Assembly: GCF_003171515.1 (NCBI RefSeq)
Contig: NC_089390.1
Span: 1,860,001-1,924,000, forward strand
Direction: 5' to 3'
DNA: 64,000 bases
Origin: Pyrenophora tritici-repentis
Lineage: Eukaryota > Ascomycota > Dothideomycetes > Pleosporales > Pleosporaceae
Shown here one piece after another: positions 10,148 to 21,762 of the stretch; the stretch's first letter is position 1, and each line of letters begins with the position of its first letter. The notes under the pieces were generated by a model. It was not told the DNA's origin and ran no database searches. It saw only the letters and a list, made by a program, of their open reading frames with translations. The translations under genes and the position numbers were made by a program.

Positions 10148-10678
10148 CTACAGCCATCCACTCATCTTCTTCGTCTGCTGTGTCCGCGCTTTCTTCCGGA
10201 TTTGCCCCTCATTCTGCTGCTGAAACTCCTTGATCTCGGTGCTATACTTGTGATACTCGGCGACGCAGTATTCCACCAAGCCCTGCACATCCTCGACGAA
10301 GCCCTCGGGCCCGCGCTTGGCAACCCAGAAGCCCAGGCCGATGATGGCGCCCCAGAAAACCAGGCGGAAGGCCAGTTGCACCCAAAACATGACGGCGCGG
10401 TAGAGCATGTTCAGCATCATGAGGCTGATGTAGAAGATGGCGAGGAGCGCGAGCACGGTGGCGACATCGGGTTGTGTGACGACTTTTGTGAGGAGCGGGG
10501 TGAGATGCTCGGCGAGGGTGCGCTGGATGCCAAAGGCTGTGGTGATTATTTGGAGGAGCGGGTTCGCGAAGGATGGGGGAAGGAGCCGTGGGAGGAGGGC
10601 TGCGTAATCTATTGAAAGCCGTTAGTAATGCACATGTTCGCGTCTGTATTGAGAGTGCACACCTTGTACAAAGTCCAT
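10148..10678 (-). CDS. APQ12: APQ12-family nuclear envelope/ER membrane protein
   Basis: Two exons: 10663-10678 (MDFVQ) and 10148-10608, joined by a 54 bp intron (GTGTGC..TTTCAATAG, phase 1), giving 158 residues. Apq12 proteins sit in the nuclear envelope and ER membrane and help nuclear pore biogenesis, mRNA export and lipid balance. Seen here: an N-terminal segment NPLLQIITTAFGIQRTL, then two adjacent hydrophobic segments (LALLAIFYISLMMLNMLY and LVFWGAIIGLGFWVA). A soluble helical tail follows, ending in a basic stretch (GQIRKKARTQQTKK). Length and two-helix layout fit the family. The five-codon first exon is short, but it supplies the only good ATG and keeps the frame. Confidence 0.8.
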
Positions 10679-11851
10679 TTTGGGCGGTTTGCGATGGAAA
10701 AGCTGGTGCTGAGGTCGTGTGCCAGACGCGATGTGACGAGACGGGACGCGTTGCGGGGAGATGGTTCGTGTGCAGAAGGCGTCGCCACACTACCTATCAA
10801 ATACTCAAACAGTCAATATGTCACAATGTGCAACAAACAAATATCAAAGCGTTTTGTTCTGTTCTTTGACTTGCAGTGCGGTGACAGCTGTCCACGTAGT
10901 CAATTCAACCACCGCGGTGAGAAGAAAGCGCGTGCCCCACAAAAACCCTTTCACCCTGCAGCTCAACCGCTACAAAGCCCACATGTCAGCTGCACGTCAT
11001 GGCGGACAGAGAATGGAAAGCGCTCTCTCTTAGTCACGTGGGTAGGTACGGAAAATAAAACACACAATAACTATAGCTAACACCAAACGAAAGCAAGGGA
11101 GGAATATCCACCGACCCTGCATCGTTGTGCGAGTCGGTCTCACATGCAGCGGGGTATTCCTGGCCTGCAAATGCGGTCAACTAGCGGCACCACCGCTGTT
11201 CTGCGGCTCCCGCGCGAGGTCGCGCAATCGGCATGAATCGCGTCCCGTTCGGTTTCGATAGTCGTCCATGTGGAGTCTCGGGTGGTGGAGATTGCGGGCG
11301 AGAGAGAACGAGAGAGTTTCACATGCACATGCTGGTAACAGTATTAGAAATCCTGGGGTGAGCAACTGGCGGTGTGTGTCACCCACAGCACATGACGTGA
11401 ACCCGTCGAGAGAGGGTCCATGCTGCAGATGGGTCCGTGTTACCATCATGGACGGTGCCTTGCAGCACGTATTGCGCAATTGGGAACACAAAGAAAGAGG
11501 GCATGATTGTCGTGGGTCAATGTTGTATTTCTTCACTATCCTATGCTAACGTCCTATGTCATGCTTCCATCCTCCATGTGTCACACACTCGTCCTCCTCG
11601 TGCATCCTTGGGCACGGAATCCTGAACAAAAAGAAAAGGCTCAAGGCCCATGTAGTGACACTAAGGTCTGGTATCATAAGTGCAAAGCTCTGCCAAACGC
11701 CCAAATATAAATCATGTGTAGTCGTAAAGTATGTATGCGAAGTGAAGGTCGCAAAAGTAAAGTGCTGACTGGTACAAGACGTGGTGCATGGTGGTACAGA
11801 CACCTGTCAGACCGCACCACTCAGTTGAAGTCGAGTCAAGGTAATTAGAGC
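10679..11851. other. Intergenic, no feature seen
   Basis: About 1.2 kb upstream of APQ12 and downstream of the membrane-protein gene ending at 11852. Open frames here overlap on several strands with no coding character. No RNA gene or repeat was seen. Confidence 0.4.
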
Positions 11852-12442
11852 TCAGAGCCAGCGTTCGCTCTTCTGCTGTGTGCCGTACTCTGCTTCAAAG
11901 TTGAATTTAAAGGACGAAGCCTCGGATAAGGAAGGATAGTGGATCAATGGTGACCTGTGCGAGCATGTCGAACCGCGGTGGAAGTCGGTTGGTGGGGAGC
12001 TGGGAGAGTAAGGCGTGGGTGGTCGGTCTGCAATAGATGAGGACATGCTGGACTTCCTGCGTACTCGGTCCGGTACTCGTATCGAGCTGGTGGGTGACTT
12101 CATCGAGATGTTGTCTGTCAAGGATGGTGTTCGTGGAGGGAACTCGTATGTGCTGAGCTCCTTCTCAAAGTCGGTGTTGATTCTGGGGGATATGCGATCT
12201 CGTGTGAGGGCTGGCTGGGTTGGTCGGATGCCGTACTTTTCCGGTCGTTGTGCGTATTGGCTTGGTCTTCGCCATGATTCAAACTCGGCGTCGTCTAGTG
12301 GTGTGGCTGCTCGTAGGGAGAAACCCCTCATCCGTCTTTGAGATCTCTTCCAGCAAAATAGTAGGGTAACGGCAACACCGGTGACGACGAGGGTGCCTAC
12401 GACGGCGCCAAGAATGGCCCAGACTTTTGTTTGTTGGTCCAT
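11852..12442 (-). CDS. Single-pass membrane protein with Ser/Pro-rich cytoplasmic tail
   Basis: From ATG 12442 (MDQQTKVWAIL) the ORF codes 196 residues. A strong membrane segment (WAILGAVVGTLVVTGVAVTL) at about 8-30 is followed by a basic stop-transfer cluster (CWKRSQRRMR). The rest is a polar, Ser/Pro/Arg-rich tail with many possible phosphorylation sites (SMKSPTSSIRVPDR). Topology would be N-out. The same frame continues upstream through a stop, and a plausible intron (GTATGG at about 12571 to ACACAG at about 12459) would join it to a Ser/Thr-rich stalk. The gene may therefore extend to a cysteine-rich ectodomain near 12.9-13.4 kb. No named family was recognised. Confidence 0.55.
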   Translation of the reverse strand: MDQQTKVWAILGAVVGTLVVTGVAVTLLFCWKRSQRRMRGFSLRAATPLDDAEFESWRRPSQYAQRPEKYGIRPTQPALTRDRISPRINTDFEKELSTYEFPPRTPSLTDNISMKSPTSSIRVPDRVRRKSSMSSSIADRPPTPYSPSSPPTDFHRGSTCSHRSPLIHYPSLSEASSFKFNFEAEYGTQQKSERWL

Positions 12443-15400
12443 GATGGGGTATTTGTAACTGTGTTTAATGTCGGCGATGGTGGATGCTGTAGTTGGCCAG
12501 TTTGTAGAGGACGAGTTCAAGGCAATATATTAAAGAAAGACGGTCCTCAAATCAAGACCATACTGGCAGCGGCTGGTGCGGCTACTTCCTCGAGTGGCGG
12601 TGGACGAAACGTTGGTCGTAGTCTTGAGTCCACTTCTGTCGGGAGTGAACCTGGAAGGGCACCACGGATAAAGTAGTTGCGAGATAAGCGGGGGGGTCAT
12701 GCGTGTACCGATCCACAGCACCCGGGCAGGGAATGATGGTATGCTGCTAGCGGCACGGAAAGACAGAACAAAGAATGAGGGTTTGGTAGGGGCTACGATG
12801 GCGCAGTGAGCGAGGAGAGTGATGTGGGTTATAGATATCTCGCAAGCTTGGCCCAAGGCAACATGCAGGTACGAGGACGTGCCTAGTGGTGGGGTGCGAA
12901 GTTTACTAGTAGGGCAGAGACTTATGGAAATATCGGTGAGTTGTGCACTAAAGTCAACCCTGGTGGGCTAATTTGGACAAGCTTGGAACCACGGCCGTTG
13001 ACGATGGCGCAAACTCCTAGAGAGGCAGTTCCGCCGCGGCTGGTGCAGGGGCCAGGACAGTGCCGACCATTACTGCTATGCCAGCACCAGGCCGTGGCGT
13101 CGTCAAGGTCAGCAAACTGGCCGCCTTTTTGACAGCACACGGAGGCCTTGCGACGAATGCGCGGGCAGAAGTCGCCAAAGCCCAGGGCAGACTGACACTG
13201 GAGGCTTGAACAGCGGTGCAAAAGCACGCCTCGTCCTGCACAACTGTCAGCTGTACTATCCGTTTTCTTCTTTGTTTTTCTGGTTGTCCTTGCATCAGCG
13301 AGGGTGGTCGGAAACTTGGCTTCGCTTGCAGACGGCGTCGATCCACCATCTCCAACGAGTCTCGTGACCCACCTCTGCCCACCACATGCAGGCACTGGCC
13401 AATCCCGACACGGCCTCTAGGTGCGTCCCGCAATCGCTTCCTTGAAGCTTCTGTCCCCTCGCCCGCCCAGTGCGCTTATGTGCTGCTCTGCGGTCACAAG
13501 TCCATATCTCACCCATGGTGTCGGGGGAGGAGAAGAGCACGTCTCCATAGTAGCGCCATGGTCTGGTCCGAAGAGTGCAGCAATACGAGCTACACGCCGA
13601 GCGTTCCTGACGTCCCTGACGTTCCTGACTACAGTATCGCGCAACCCTGCAGCCGAGTGTCTTGTCTTGCAGCAGACCGGACATGGCTCGCACCGACAGG
13701 TTCCATGGCTTGAACGGTTGCTTGGTCACCAGCTCGCCAGCTCACCCATTGCCCATTATCTCGGATGCCTCACCAAGGGGCCATTTTCTGTACCAGCCAA
13801 TGGCGCTCCTGGAACCCTCACCGGATCCACCTGAAACACACATCATCTCTGCCTCTCAAGCTGGGCGACGACATCAAGTACCGTCCGCCGTAAGCTGAGC
13901 AACACGCCTGGGGCTTGCAATTTGCTGCACTACCACATGCGACTAGCCGTAGCCCACATAGTAGCGCATCATCTGGGCACGTCTATCCAGCTAGCTGCAT
14001 GCGTCAAGAAGTCGAGAAACTCTCCGAACGTGGATACTATCGCCTTCGCCGATACTCGCATCATTATCGCATGTGGCAGACGAGCCAGAGGCTCCCAGAG
14101 ACGGCCACGAGCTGAATCCCGCAGTCCAGACACGCTAAAACTGCTGCATCTTCAAAACCCCCCTTACCTGCCCAGCAACTTGTAACAATTCCAGCATGGG
14201 AAAAAATCACCGCTATGAAAACCGGGTCTTCCTTTCCGCACTCTTGATCTTCGTGCACGCCCCGTAGCCGAAATGATCACTTAGCAAGTTGATAATAGCA
14301 GGCACCATCCCTAACCAGCATGCCGCTCGCCGCTCGCCGCTCGACCTTCACTCCTGAAAGAACAAACCGGCAGGCATGTCCGAATAACATCGGCAAGGCT
14401 ATACAAGGGCTCGATGACGGCTACTATTCAATCAAGTGCATTCTTGATTCCAAGAGTAGTAGTGTCGACGCGCCTTTGCCGCTCATACCGAATACGACCA
14501 CGGTACCTGCATGTATGTAGCCTTCGCACTCGTTCTCCGGCTAATATGTCATGTCTGCACGTGGATGTCGAGACGACGCTATGACGGCGCATATAGCGGA
14601 GAGTTTGTAAAAGTGTCTGTGCAAACATCAAAGACTCTTTGAACGTCAAAAGACGTTTGGGTGAGCTGAGATTGTGCGTGTGGTGCGCAATAATGCAACG
14701 CTGACGTAGTGGTTACTTGCTCACATGTCCTGATCAACTGCGGGGAGGAGAGAAGGTGCGATTCAGGTGGTAACTCTCGGTCGGACCAAAGCAGAAGGTG
14801 CCAAGAAGTCGGCCTTTGAAACAATGTGCAGCGAACAATCTTTGCTCCACCAATGAGCTCCTACAAGTACCGTGTATCCACCCCCTGCCCCAGTCCTCAG
14901 CCGAAGAAAGCGGCACAGAGCCACAACTCCAGCACCATCATCGTGTCATAAACTCCTGAAATCGCTTTCGCAACGAGAGTCATCGGCCGTCCATGATGTA
15001 CGCGAGCCCGGATCGAGCTCGGTGATAAACGAGATGGGGCCATGGTCATGACTGTATTGAGATGAACATGGCCGCATCACCACCTCGAACGAGTAGCAGA
15101 CCCGGCACCATACAGCCTCGTCGCCCATCGCATGCCCCCTAAACGAAGAAAACCGGATATCTAAGATTAAAAACCTCCTAGAACCTGCATCGGCACTCAT
15201 CATATCCGGAGTATAAGTAATTGTATGATTGTAGCACCCATGGTCTTACAATACCCTCATGCCCGGCTCAAACTACCTGTCCTCAACGGCCGGTCAGAGC
15301 TGCCGCATGGCCGTTATGTCGGTACTCTACCGTTGTCCGTCTGTATATTATAGACATGGTACTGGAAATACGATTGGCCCATGATATGCAGTTGCGAAAA

Positions 15401-16574
15401 CTCCTTCATTCCCGTGCAGCAACGGGGTTTTCTAAACCCGGAATTTTCGGCTGCATGTACACGTGGTGGTGCACTTGGGTCAAGAAGAGCGGATGATGAC
15501 GGGAGCCGGTGTTTGCAGTCACCTGAGCTTTGCCACATGGCGTTCGCATACAGCGAACCGTGGACACCACCTCACACCTCGTACAGCTTGCGTGCGGCCT
15601 CATTGGTCTCCTATTATACCCGTCTGCTGCACCTCTCCACATTCCATCATGGCACGACTCGTGAGACAAGTTGAACGTCCAACTTTGAGGGTAAATGAGT
15701 CAGATGGCAACCATGACCTTTTGTGATATTAGCTTGCGACCCTGATATTTATTTTCCTAATCATCGGTCCAAGTTGCGACCGTTGTCCCTGCTAGACTTC
15801 CCGCGCCGCGAATCCTGCCTCGTAGAATGCTTATCGTGGGGGCGCTTAGCTGTATGCAGGGTACGTCATGGTATAGTGCTTCTACTATATCTTATCCATG
15901 ATGCTTAGAATAGCTCAATATAGAAAACCCTCACTTCGCTTCTGCGGGATTGCGGCAACGCCGTGCATTACATGTGCATGCTCATGATTTCTAACTGCGT
16001 GGTTTATACAATCTTTCAAATTGCTTGCTGTCGTACGTACTCTGACAATACTATATCGGTTCCAAGCCATGTTCTACGGAAAGCTGAAGTTTGGTTCCGC
16101 TTCACACAGGCCGCACGGGAGTACCCCTGGCGGGGTCCGGGGCGGCTACAAGGACGGGATCGGTCTACCTTTGCAAAAACATCTCCCCATAACCATGTAA
16201 ACCCAAGTATCCCCAAAAAACCGTCCCCACCATAACACCCTCCAAACTATTGACCGATCATTAACCGGCTCCATGCCAGATACCCACCTGCTCCCGCCTA
16301 TCTGACCCTCCTGGCACTTGCTTATCGTCAACCGAGCGCGCCCTGATTCGCCCCGTGACCACCTACCGCCGATAGTGACGTTATTGCCAACCACCATCAA
16401 GGTAAAAAGGTAGCTTGGAATAGGATACACAACTCAATAACCCGTCTTTTGCACATGATCCGACCTTCATGATAGTATGGAGTAGCCAACCCCGACTTTC
16501 CACCACGCCACGCCACGCCACGCCACTTGCCCACCGGCCTTGGTCACCATCTCCGCACTTGCGCGTCTACGTAC

Positions 16575-16595
16575 GTGTGTGTGTGTGTGTGTGTG
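16575..16595. repeat. (GT)n microsatellite
   Basis: About ten GT units in a row, preceded by a short run of CACGC pentamers at 16503-16527. Both lie in the gene-poor region. Confidence 0.85.
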
Positions 16596-17795
16596 CCTGT
16601 CTGCAGCGTTGCGTTGTACTGATTAGATTTGTCAACCGAGGGACAGAGCCAAACCTACTCTACTCTGCCCCCGGGGTAAAAGTCTATTCAAGCCGCTAGC
16701 GAGACGGGGCCGATATCGTACCAAACAATGGTAGGAACTGCTGACTCTTTTGGTCGGCGGGTCATGCATGCAAGCCATTGTGCTTATCGCGTGAATGAGA
16801 TTTAGGGTTTTGGTGTATGCACCGTGGTGGATGGCGTTGTTCGTCTTGCAGGTGTGGATTGCATGCGAAGCAAGCGAAGGAAGTCTAGAATGGGGACTTA
16901 ATGGAGTTGCGTGCGTATGGCGTGTGTAGTTTGCGGCTGGAGAGCAACTACATGATCAGGATGGAAAGCCAAGATCAGGTACGCACGTATGCGTCGTGTT
17001 CTTGCCTCTTTGGTGCTCCGGACGACCGTCTTCGCACAAAGCGTACGCCGAACTTTGAAGTAGAGCTATAAAAATATCGTTCCCTTTCGAGCCCAACAGT
17101 ACGGAGATCGTCGTCATCTGACGCGTCCCAAGAAACAGGAATTCAACATTCCCCCAAGTTCCAAGCGCCGTTTTGCCTCGTTCAGGTACACGAACTCTCC
17201 AGTTCCCTGATCTGCATCGCCGCCGCGAACTGCTTCGTACGCGACAATGTCCCAATTTAAACTTCTCACTAAGCACATCCCACCCCACCTGGGCGCCACC
17301 AACCAAAACACGCGCAGAACAGACGCCTTGACCGTCTCAAACCCGCAGTTTCTCGGGTGTCTCTGCTGTAAACAAACTTCTCGCATAAATGTATGCAGTT
17401 CACAGTTCATCACTTTTATCTTGCCTTGCTCCACCCGTAGCACAGATCTCAGCATCAACCAACCCAACCCCGAACGAAATCAGGGACGGGCTCGGTCCGT
17501 TGCCGGCGCTGATCTGCACCACAATCATGCGCTGTTTCAAAACACAAAGGCTCCAGGTGTCTAAACTACAATCCTTCTGTTTCGAGGGCCATCAAATCAG
17601 AATCAGGCAGGGAAGAGGGCATACGTACGCAGTTAGTCGGTCAGTCAGGCAGTCCATCTGTAAATCATCATCAATCATGTGACGCTCACACATACCGTAT
17701 TCGTATCCATTCTATTCCTGTATACACGTCATATTGCCAACTGACTGACGATGCCTGATACTGATACGGAAAGTAAGCAATCATACCCAAGACCT

Positions 17796-17879
17796 GATAC
17801 CTGACCAAGCATACCAATACAGTAAGTAAGCGCACTTGATACCCAACCAAGCATACCGATGCAGTAAGTATGCCCTTGC
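17796..17879. repeat. Tandem duplication of a 42 bp unit
   Basis: Two adjacent imperfect 42 bp copies start GATACCTGACCAAGCATACC and GATACCCAACCAAGCATACC and both contain CAGTAAGTA. A weaker partial copy (GATACGGAAAGTAAGC) lies just upstream. The unit contains GTAAGT, which resembles a splice donor, but no exon context was found. Confidence 0.7.
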
Positions 17880-18445
17880 TTACCCAACTGATGGAACAAC
17901 ACTGACGGTCTGTCTGTCCATCACTTACCCTATCCGGCTCTGTTCGCAAGCGGGAACAAATCAAGTAATACACGTGGGACGTGCTTACTCTGCTTACTGG
18001 CAACGGAAAGGAAAATGCCGTGCCAGGCAAACACGTAAGTAATACGACCAGCGACAGACGAGGGTGATGGGTAAGCGAGGGGCTCAGCCCTACCCTTGGT
18101 TATGTGGTAGCGTGGTGGTAAAGTTTCTCCGTGTCACCGCTGGGTGGGATGGGGGTGGTGAGAGTGGAGGCTCTGTTGGTCTGTGTGGCCTACTGCTAAG
18201 TTTGCGGACACCATGCACTCTGGATGTAGACGGAGGCTGAAGAAACTTCACGATGCTGAAGAGCTTTGTTTTACATCTGATAATGTGACCGCGATTCGAA
18301 ACAACCCATCACAGTAGCTATCGAAAGCTCATGAGCACAAAGGGTACTTTCCCCCGGGTTTGATAATTCCGTTCTAGCTTTTATTACATACTTAACAGAC
18401 CGCATTTCTTACCTCCAAAGATGCCGAAACCAATACAACCGTGAC

Positions 18446-21400
18446 CTAAACCAAGCTCAACTTGACCTTTCTCTTCCCAGTGCTCTCCTCCAACTCATCC
18501 GTAATCCTAACAGTAACCTTTTCGAACAACTCAATGCTCCTCTTAACATCGCCCTTGACACTAAGCACATAGTTCTCCGCATCAAAGTCGGCTTCTGGCT
18601 CAGGCGTAGCCAGATCTCTCAAGCGAATCAGACTCTCGATACCAAATCGTGGTACAAAGACCACGAAACCATTTGAGAAAATCTTCATAACAAACCCCTC
18701 TTCGTTGATATCCTTGCCCTTTAGCGCTTGGCCGACGTAGTACTCGATGGAAGCGCGACCAGCCTGCTGAGCATTGCGATGGCGCACGTTGATGTTCTTG
18801 CAGACAGCTTCAAGCTTGGCTTTGGACTGCAGACTGGGGTCTAGTTGTTCGTATTCGATTGCGGCGGCGAGCTGGCGATGGGCTTCAAGATCGGCGTAAC
18901 GACGGATGGGCGATGTGAAATGTGTGTAGATTTCACTCGCGAGACCGTAATGTCTGAACTCGGGGTAGGCTTGTGTACCCGCGCAAAAGTACTCGGCGGA
19001 CATCATACATCGCGTTGCCATTATTCGGACGAGAGTGTTGAAGAAGGGATTGCCGGGATCTACACACTTGTCGAGAGAGTCGGCCAAAGCCTTGGAACTA
19101 TCGGTCTTGAGCTCCATTCCCTTCTTGACCTTGAGCTGGTTGTCAAGCTCTTCAAAGTTTGTCTTTGGTGGTGCGGCGTGGCGCCGCAATAGAGCGGTTT
19201 GTGGGAAGGCTTCGTAATTCTTTGCGGCGACGCTGATATTGGCGAGCAACATGAACTCTTCTACGAGCGAGTTGGTGTCGAGGTGTTTCTTGGTCTCAAC
19301 ATCTACTGGGTCTGAGGTTTCGGATTCAGTGCGAACCTTGACTTCTGGCGATGAAAGATTGAGGGCTCCTGCATCCATTCGTTTTTGCTTCAGCTTTTTG
19401 GAAAGCATAAGTAACGTCCGCATGCCTTTGGTAAGATCATCTTGCTGTGAGTTATCGTTTATCCGAATTTGAGCTTGTTCGTAGCTGAATGCTTCTCTTG
19501 ATCGGATAACCGATTTTGTAAAGTGTGATGAAACGATGTCCGCATCTTCGGTGACCTCCCAGAGCACAGAGAAGGCATAGCGCTCGACATACGGCTTCAG
19601 CGAGCAAAGGTCTGTTCCAAGAAGCATGGGCAACATGTCTATACGCTTGTCGACAAGGTAAACAGTCGTTCCACGCTGGCTAGCTTCCTTGTCCATGGCA
19701 TTATTCGGCTTGACAAAATGTGACACGTCCGCAATGTGAACGCCGACCTGGTAGTTGCCGTTCGGTAATTTGTGGGCGTGTAGAGCATCATCAATATCGA
19801 CGCAGCCGACAGGGTCGATAGAGCAGACCAGAAGATCGCGAAGGTCTCGGCGTCCCTTCCATCCAGGGTCATCCATGCTAGCAGGCACTTTCCAGTCGTG
19901 GCCTTCAGCAGGTAGACAATCCAAGACTGTCTTTGGGAAAGGCTTGTACTGCACGTCCCACTCCAAAAGTAGTGCCTCAGTCTCTGCGCCTTTGGATTCA
20001 AGCTCGCCAAGTGATCGTACAAAGTGGCCAACTGGGTATCGGGAGTCGCGATCCCACGAGTCGATGGTTGCCAAGACACGCTGACCGAGAAGCTCACCAG
20101 CTTGTCGTGTCCGTATGCGAATTTTGGGGATACGCTTGTCCATGGGAACCAGGAAAACCGTCTGTTGCTGTCTGCTCGATTTGGACGAAGAGCGAACAGA
20201 ATCGCGGTCGATGTGACCCACATATTGTCTCCAGTTACGCTTGATGATACCTACGACGCGAGCAGTAGGTTGAGGCCTGCCTTCTGCGCTTTGTCCATGA
20301 ACCTTCTTGACCTCTTCTTGTAGTGCTTTTTGCTCCCTCTCGGGAATGACAGTCTCTCCCTCTTCGGCCTCAGCATTGTCGTTCTTGTTCACAGTCTCCT
20401 CCTCGATGATCTTGGTGGATGGTGCTTTCCACTGATCTTTAGGAAGTACTTCAACAACTACTACATCGCCAGAGACGGCGCGATTACTATTCTCGCGGCC
20501 TAGGATGAGGAGTGACTTGTCGAAAGAGGGTACATGAACGGAACCCTCGAGATAGTTGTATGGCGAGACGTTGAAAATGCCCTGATGTAAAGTACCAGCT
20601 TTTACGCCAGTCATCATCTTGGATACTGTGTAGTGTTCTGGGTAGAAGACTTGGGCCTTTTTAGATCGTACCTCTCGCTGTTCTTGCGCAGCGCTGATCA
20701 TATCCAGGAGCTCATCCGATTTCTCAAGTCCAGAAACAAAGTCGGATACTGAGTGGACGTTAGTCTTGTCCAAGTGTTCTCGTCTGAACGCTTACACGTC
20801 ATGCCGGGTATCTGCTCGGCCGCGGCTTTCCGTAGATTGTCCTTGTCATCTGTGATCATGACAACCGTAGGAATCCGGCTCTGCTTCTTGCTGCGTGCTG
20901 CGACCGCCTCTTGGATGTGGTGATTATACCACTCTACTGCTTTGCGCACGGCTCGATCATTCCTGTCGTTAATCGTCTCTCCGGGCTCCCGGGCGACATA
21001 GGTCTCCACTCGGAACTCGTTGAAGAATACATAAAATCGCTTTCCCTCGTTCTTGGTCAAAGATATCAAACGGTGGTAGAGCGGTAATGAGCGGTTCTTG
21101 ACTTCCTCTAGGACAGTCTGCAGGACGATGACATCATGGAAGGCAGTTTCGACTTCAAACAGATCCATTCCAGTAAGAAAAGCATTCGTGTCTGGAACGA
21201 GATATTGGCCATTTGGGAAGTTGGTTGATCCTGCTGGTGTGTCGGATAGCACGAAAGGTGATACTGAATGGGGTTAGCCTTGCAGTGCACGTGAGATGAT
21301 TATATCGCACCTTTTTGCGAGTAGTCGGTTGGTGCAATCTCCAGACATGACCTGCACAGATTCGACGAGCACGGAATGTCTTGTCGTAGGTATAGCTCTC

Positions 21401-21509
21401 TCACGATTTTCTGAACCTTGCCACTCTTTGTGGACCGCACATAGACTTTGCTGGAAAGGTTGGACTGGCCGCGATCGGCAGTCGACCGCTTGAGACTAAA
21501 GTACTCCAT
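18446..21509 (-). CDS. DIS3: Exosome exonuclease DIS3/RRP44
   Basis: Three exons (21311-21509, 20796-21263, 18446-20748) with two 47 bp introns, giving 989 residues, close to the usual ~1000. Dis3 is the catalytic subunit of the RNA exosome, acting in nucleus and cytoplasm as a 3'-5' exonuclease and PIN endonuclease. Exon 1 has the CR3 cysteine motif ([12 protein letters not shown]) that helps hold Dis3 on the exosome. A PIN domain follows (about 75-220; [35 protein letters not shown] with acidic active-site residues). Then come two cold-shock-like domains, the RNB domain with the metal-binding Asp cluster in [11 protein letters not shown] (near 545-553), and a C-terminal S1 domain. Introns have CTAAC branch points. 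Divergent from VMA13, with 253 bp between the ATGs. Confidence 0.96.
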
Positions 21510-21762
21510 GTTTACACGGAGCTTGTTGGTTGACAGGGCAAGAGCGTGGCGTGTTGTGCTTGTGAAGGTCTGGCAGATGCCAAGAGGGCAAAAGTGCAAG
21601 GGTCGATTTCGAGATGGCACTAGTGAAGCTAGGACCAGATGACGGAGTTTGGGTGGGCCGCAGAGCTCCATTACCCAACATCAGAGCTACAGTACATCGA
21701 CGACAACAAGGCACCGAAGCCGCCAGCCCATCGTCGCATTACCACATAGCAGAACATTCACC
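21510..21762. promoter_or_regulatory. Shared divergent promoter region of DIS3 and VMA13
   Basis: Only 253 bp separate the two start codons, so both 5' UTRs and core promoters must lie here. No TATA box was seen. The role follows from position only. Confidence 0.55.

Larger units (their letters stand above)
12443..18445. other. Six-kilobase gene-poor region
   Basis: No protein gene can be supported apart from possible upstream exons of the membrane protein (12.5-13.4 kb, minus). Open frames in 12.9-13.9 kb overlap in all six frames because the sequence is GC-rich. Visible simple repeats: CACGC units at 16503-16527, a GT run at 16575-16595 and a 42 bp tandem duplication at 17796-17879. No tRNA or rRNA was seen. 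Confidence 0.4.

Noticed and set aside
10242..10790. 182-codon minus-strand ORF overlapping APQ12
   Set aside because: Arg/His/Pro-rich shadow of APQ12 in another frame; APQ12 has recognisable membrane segments and a good intron.
12922..13834. Several overlapping ORFs of 120-165 codons on both strands
   Set aside because: All six frames are open because the sequence is GC-rich; no frame has a clear domain, so only a possible ectodomain link was noted.
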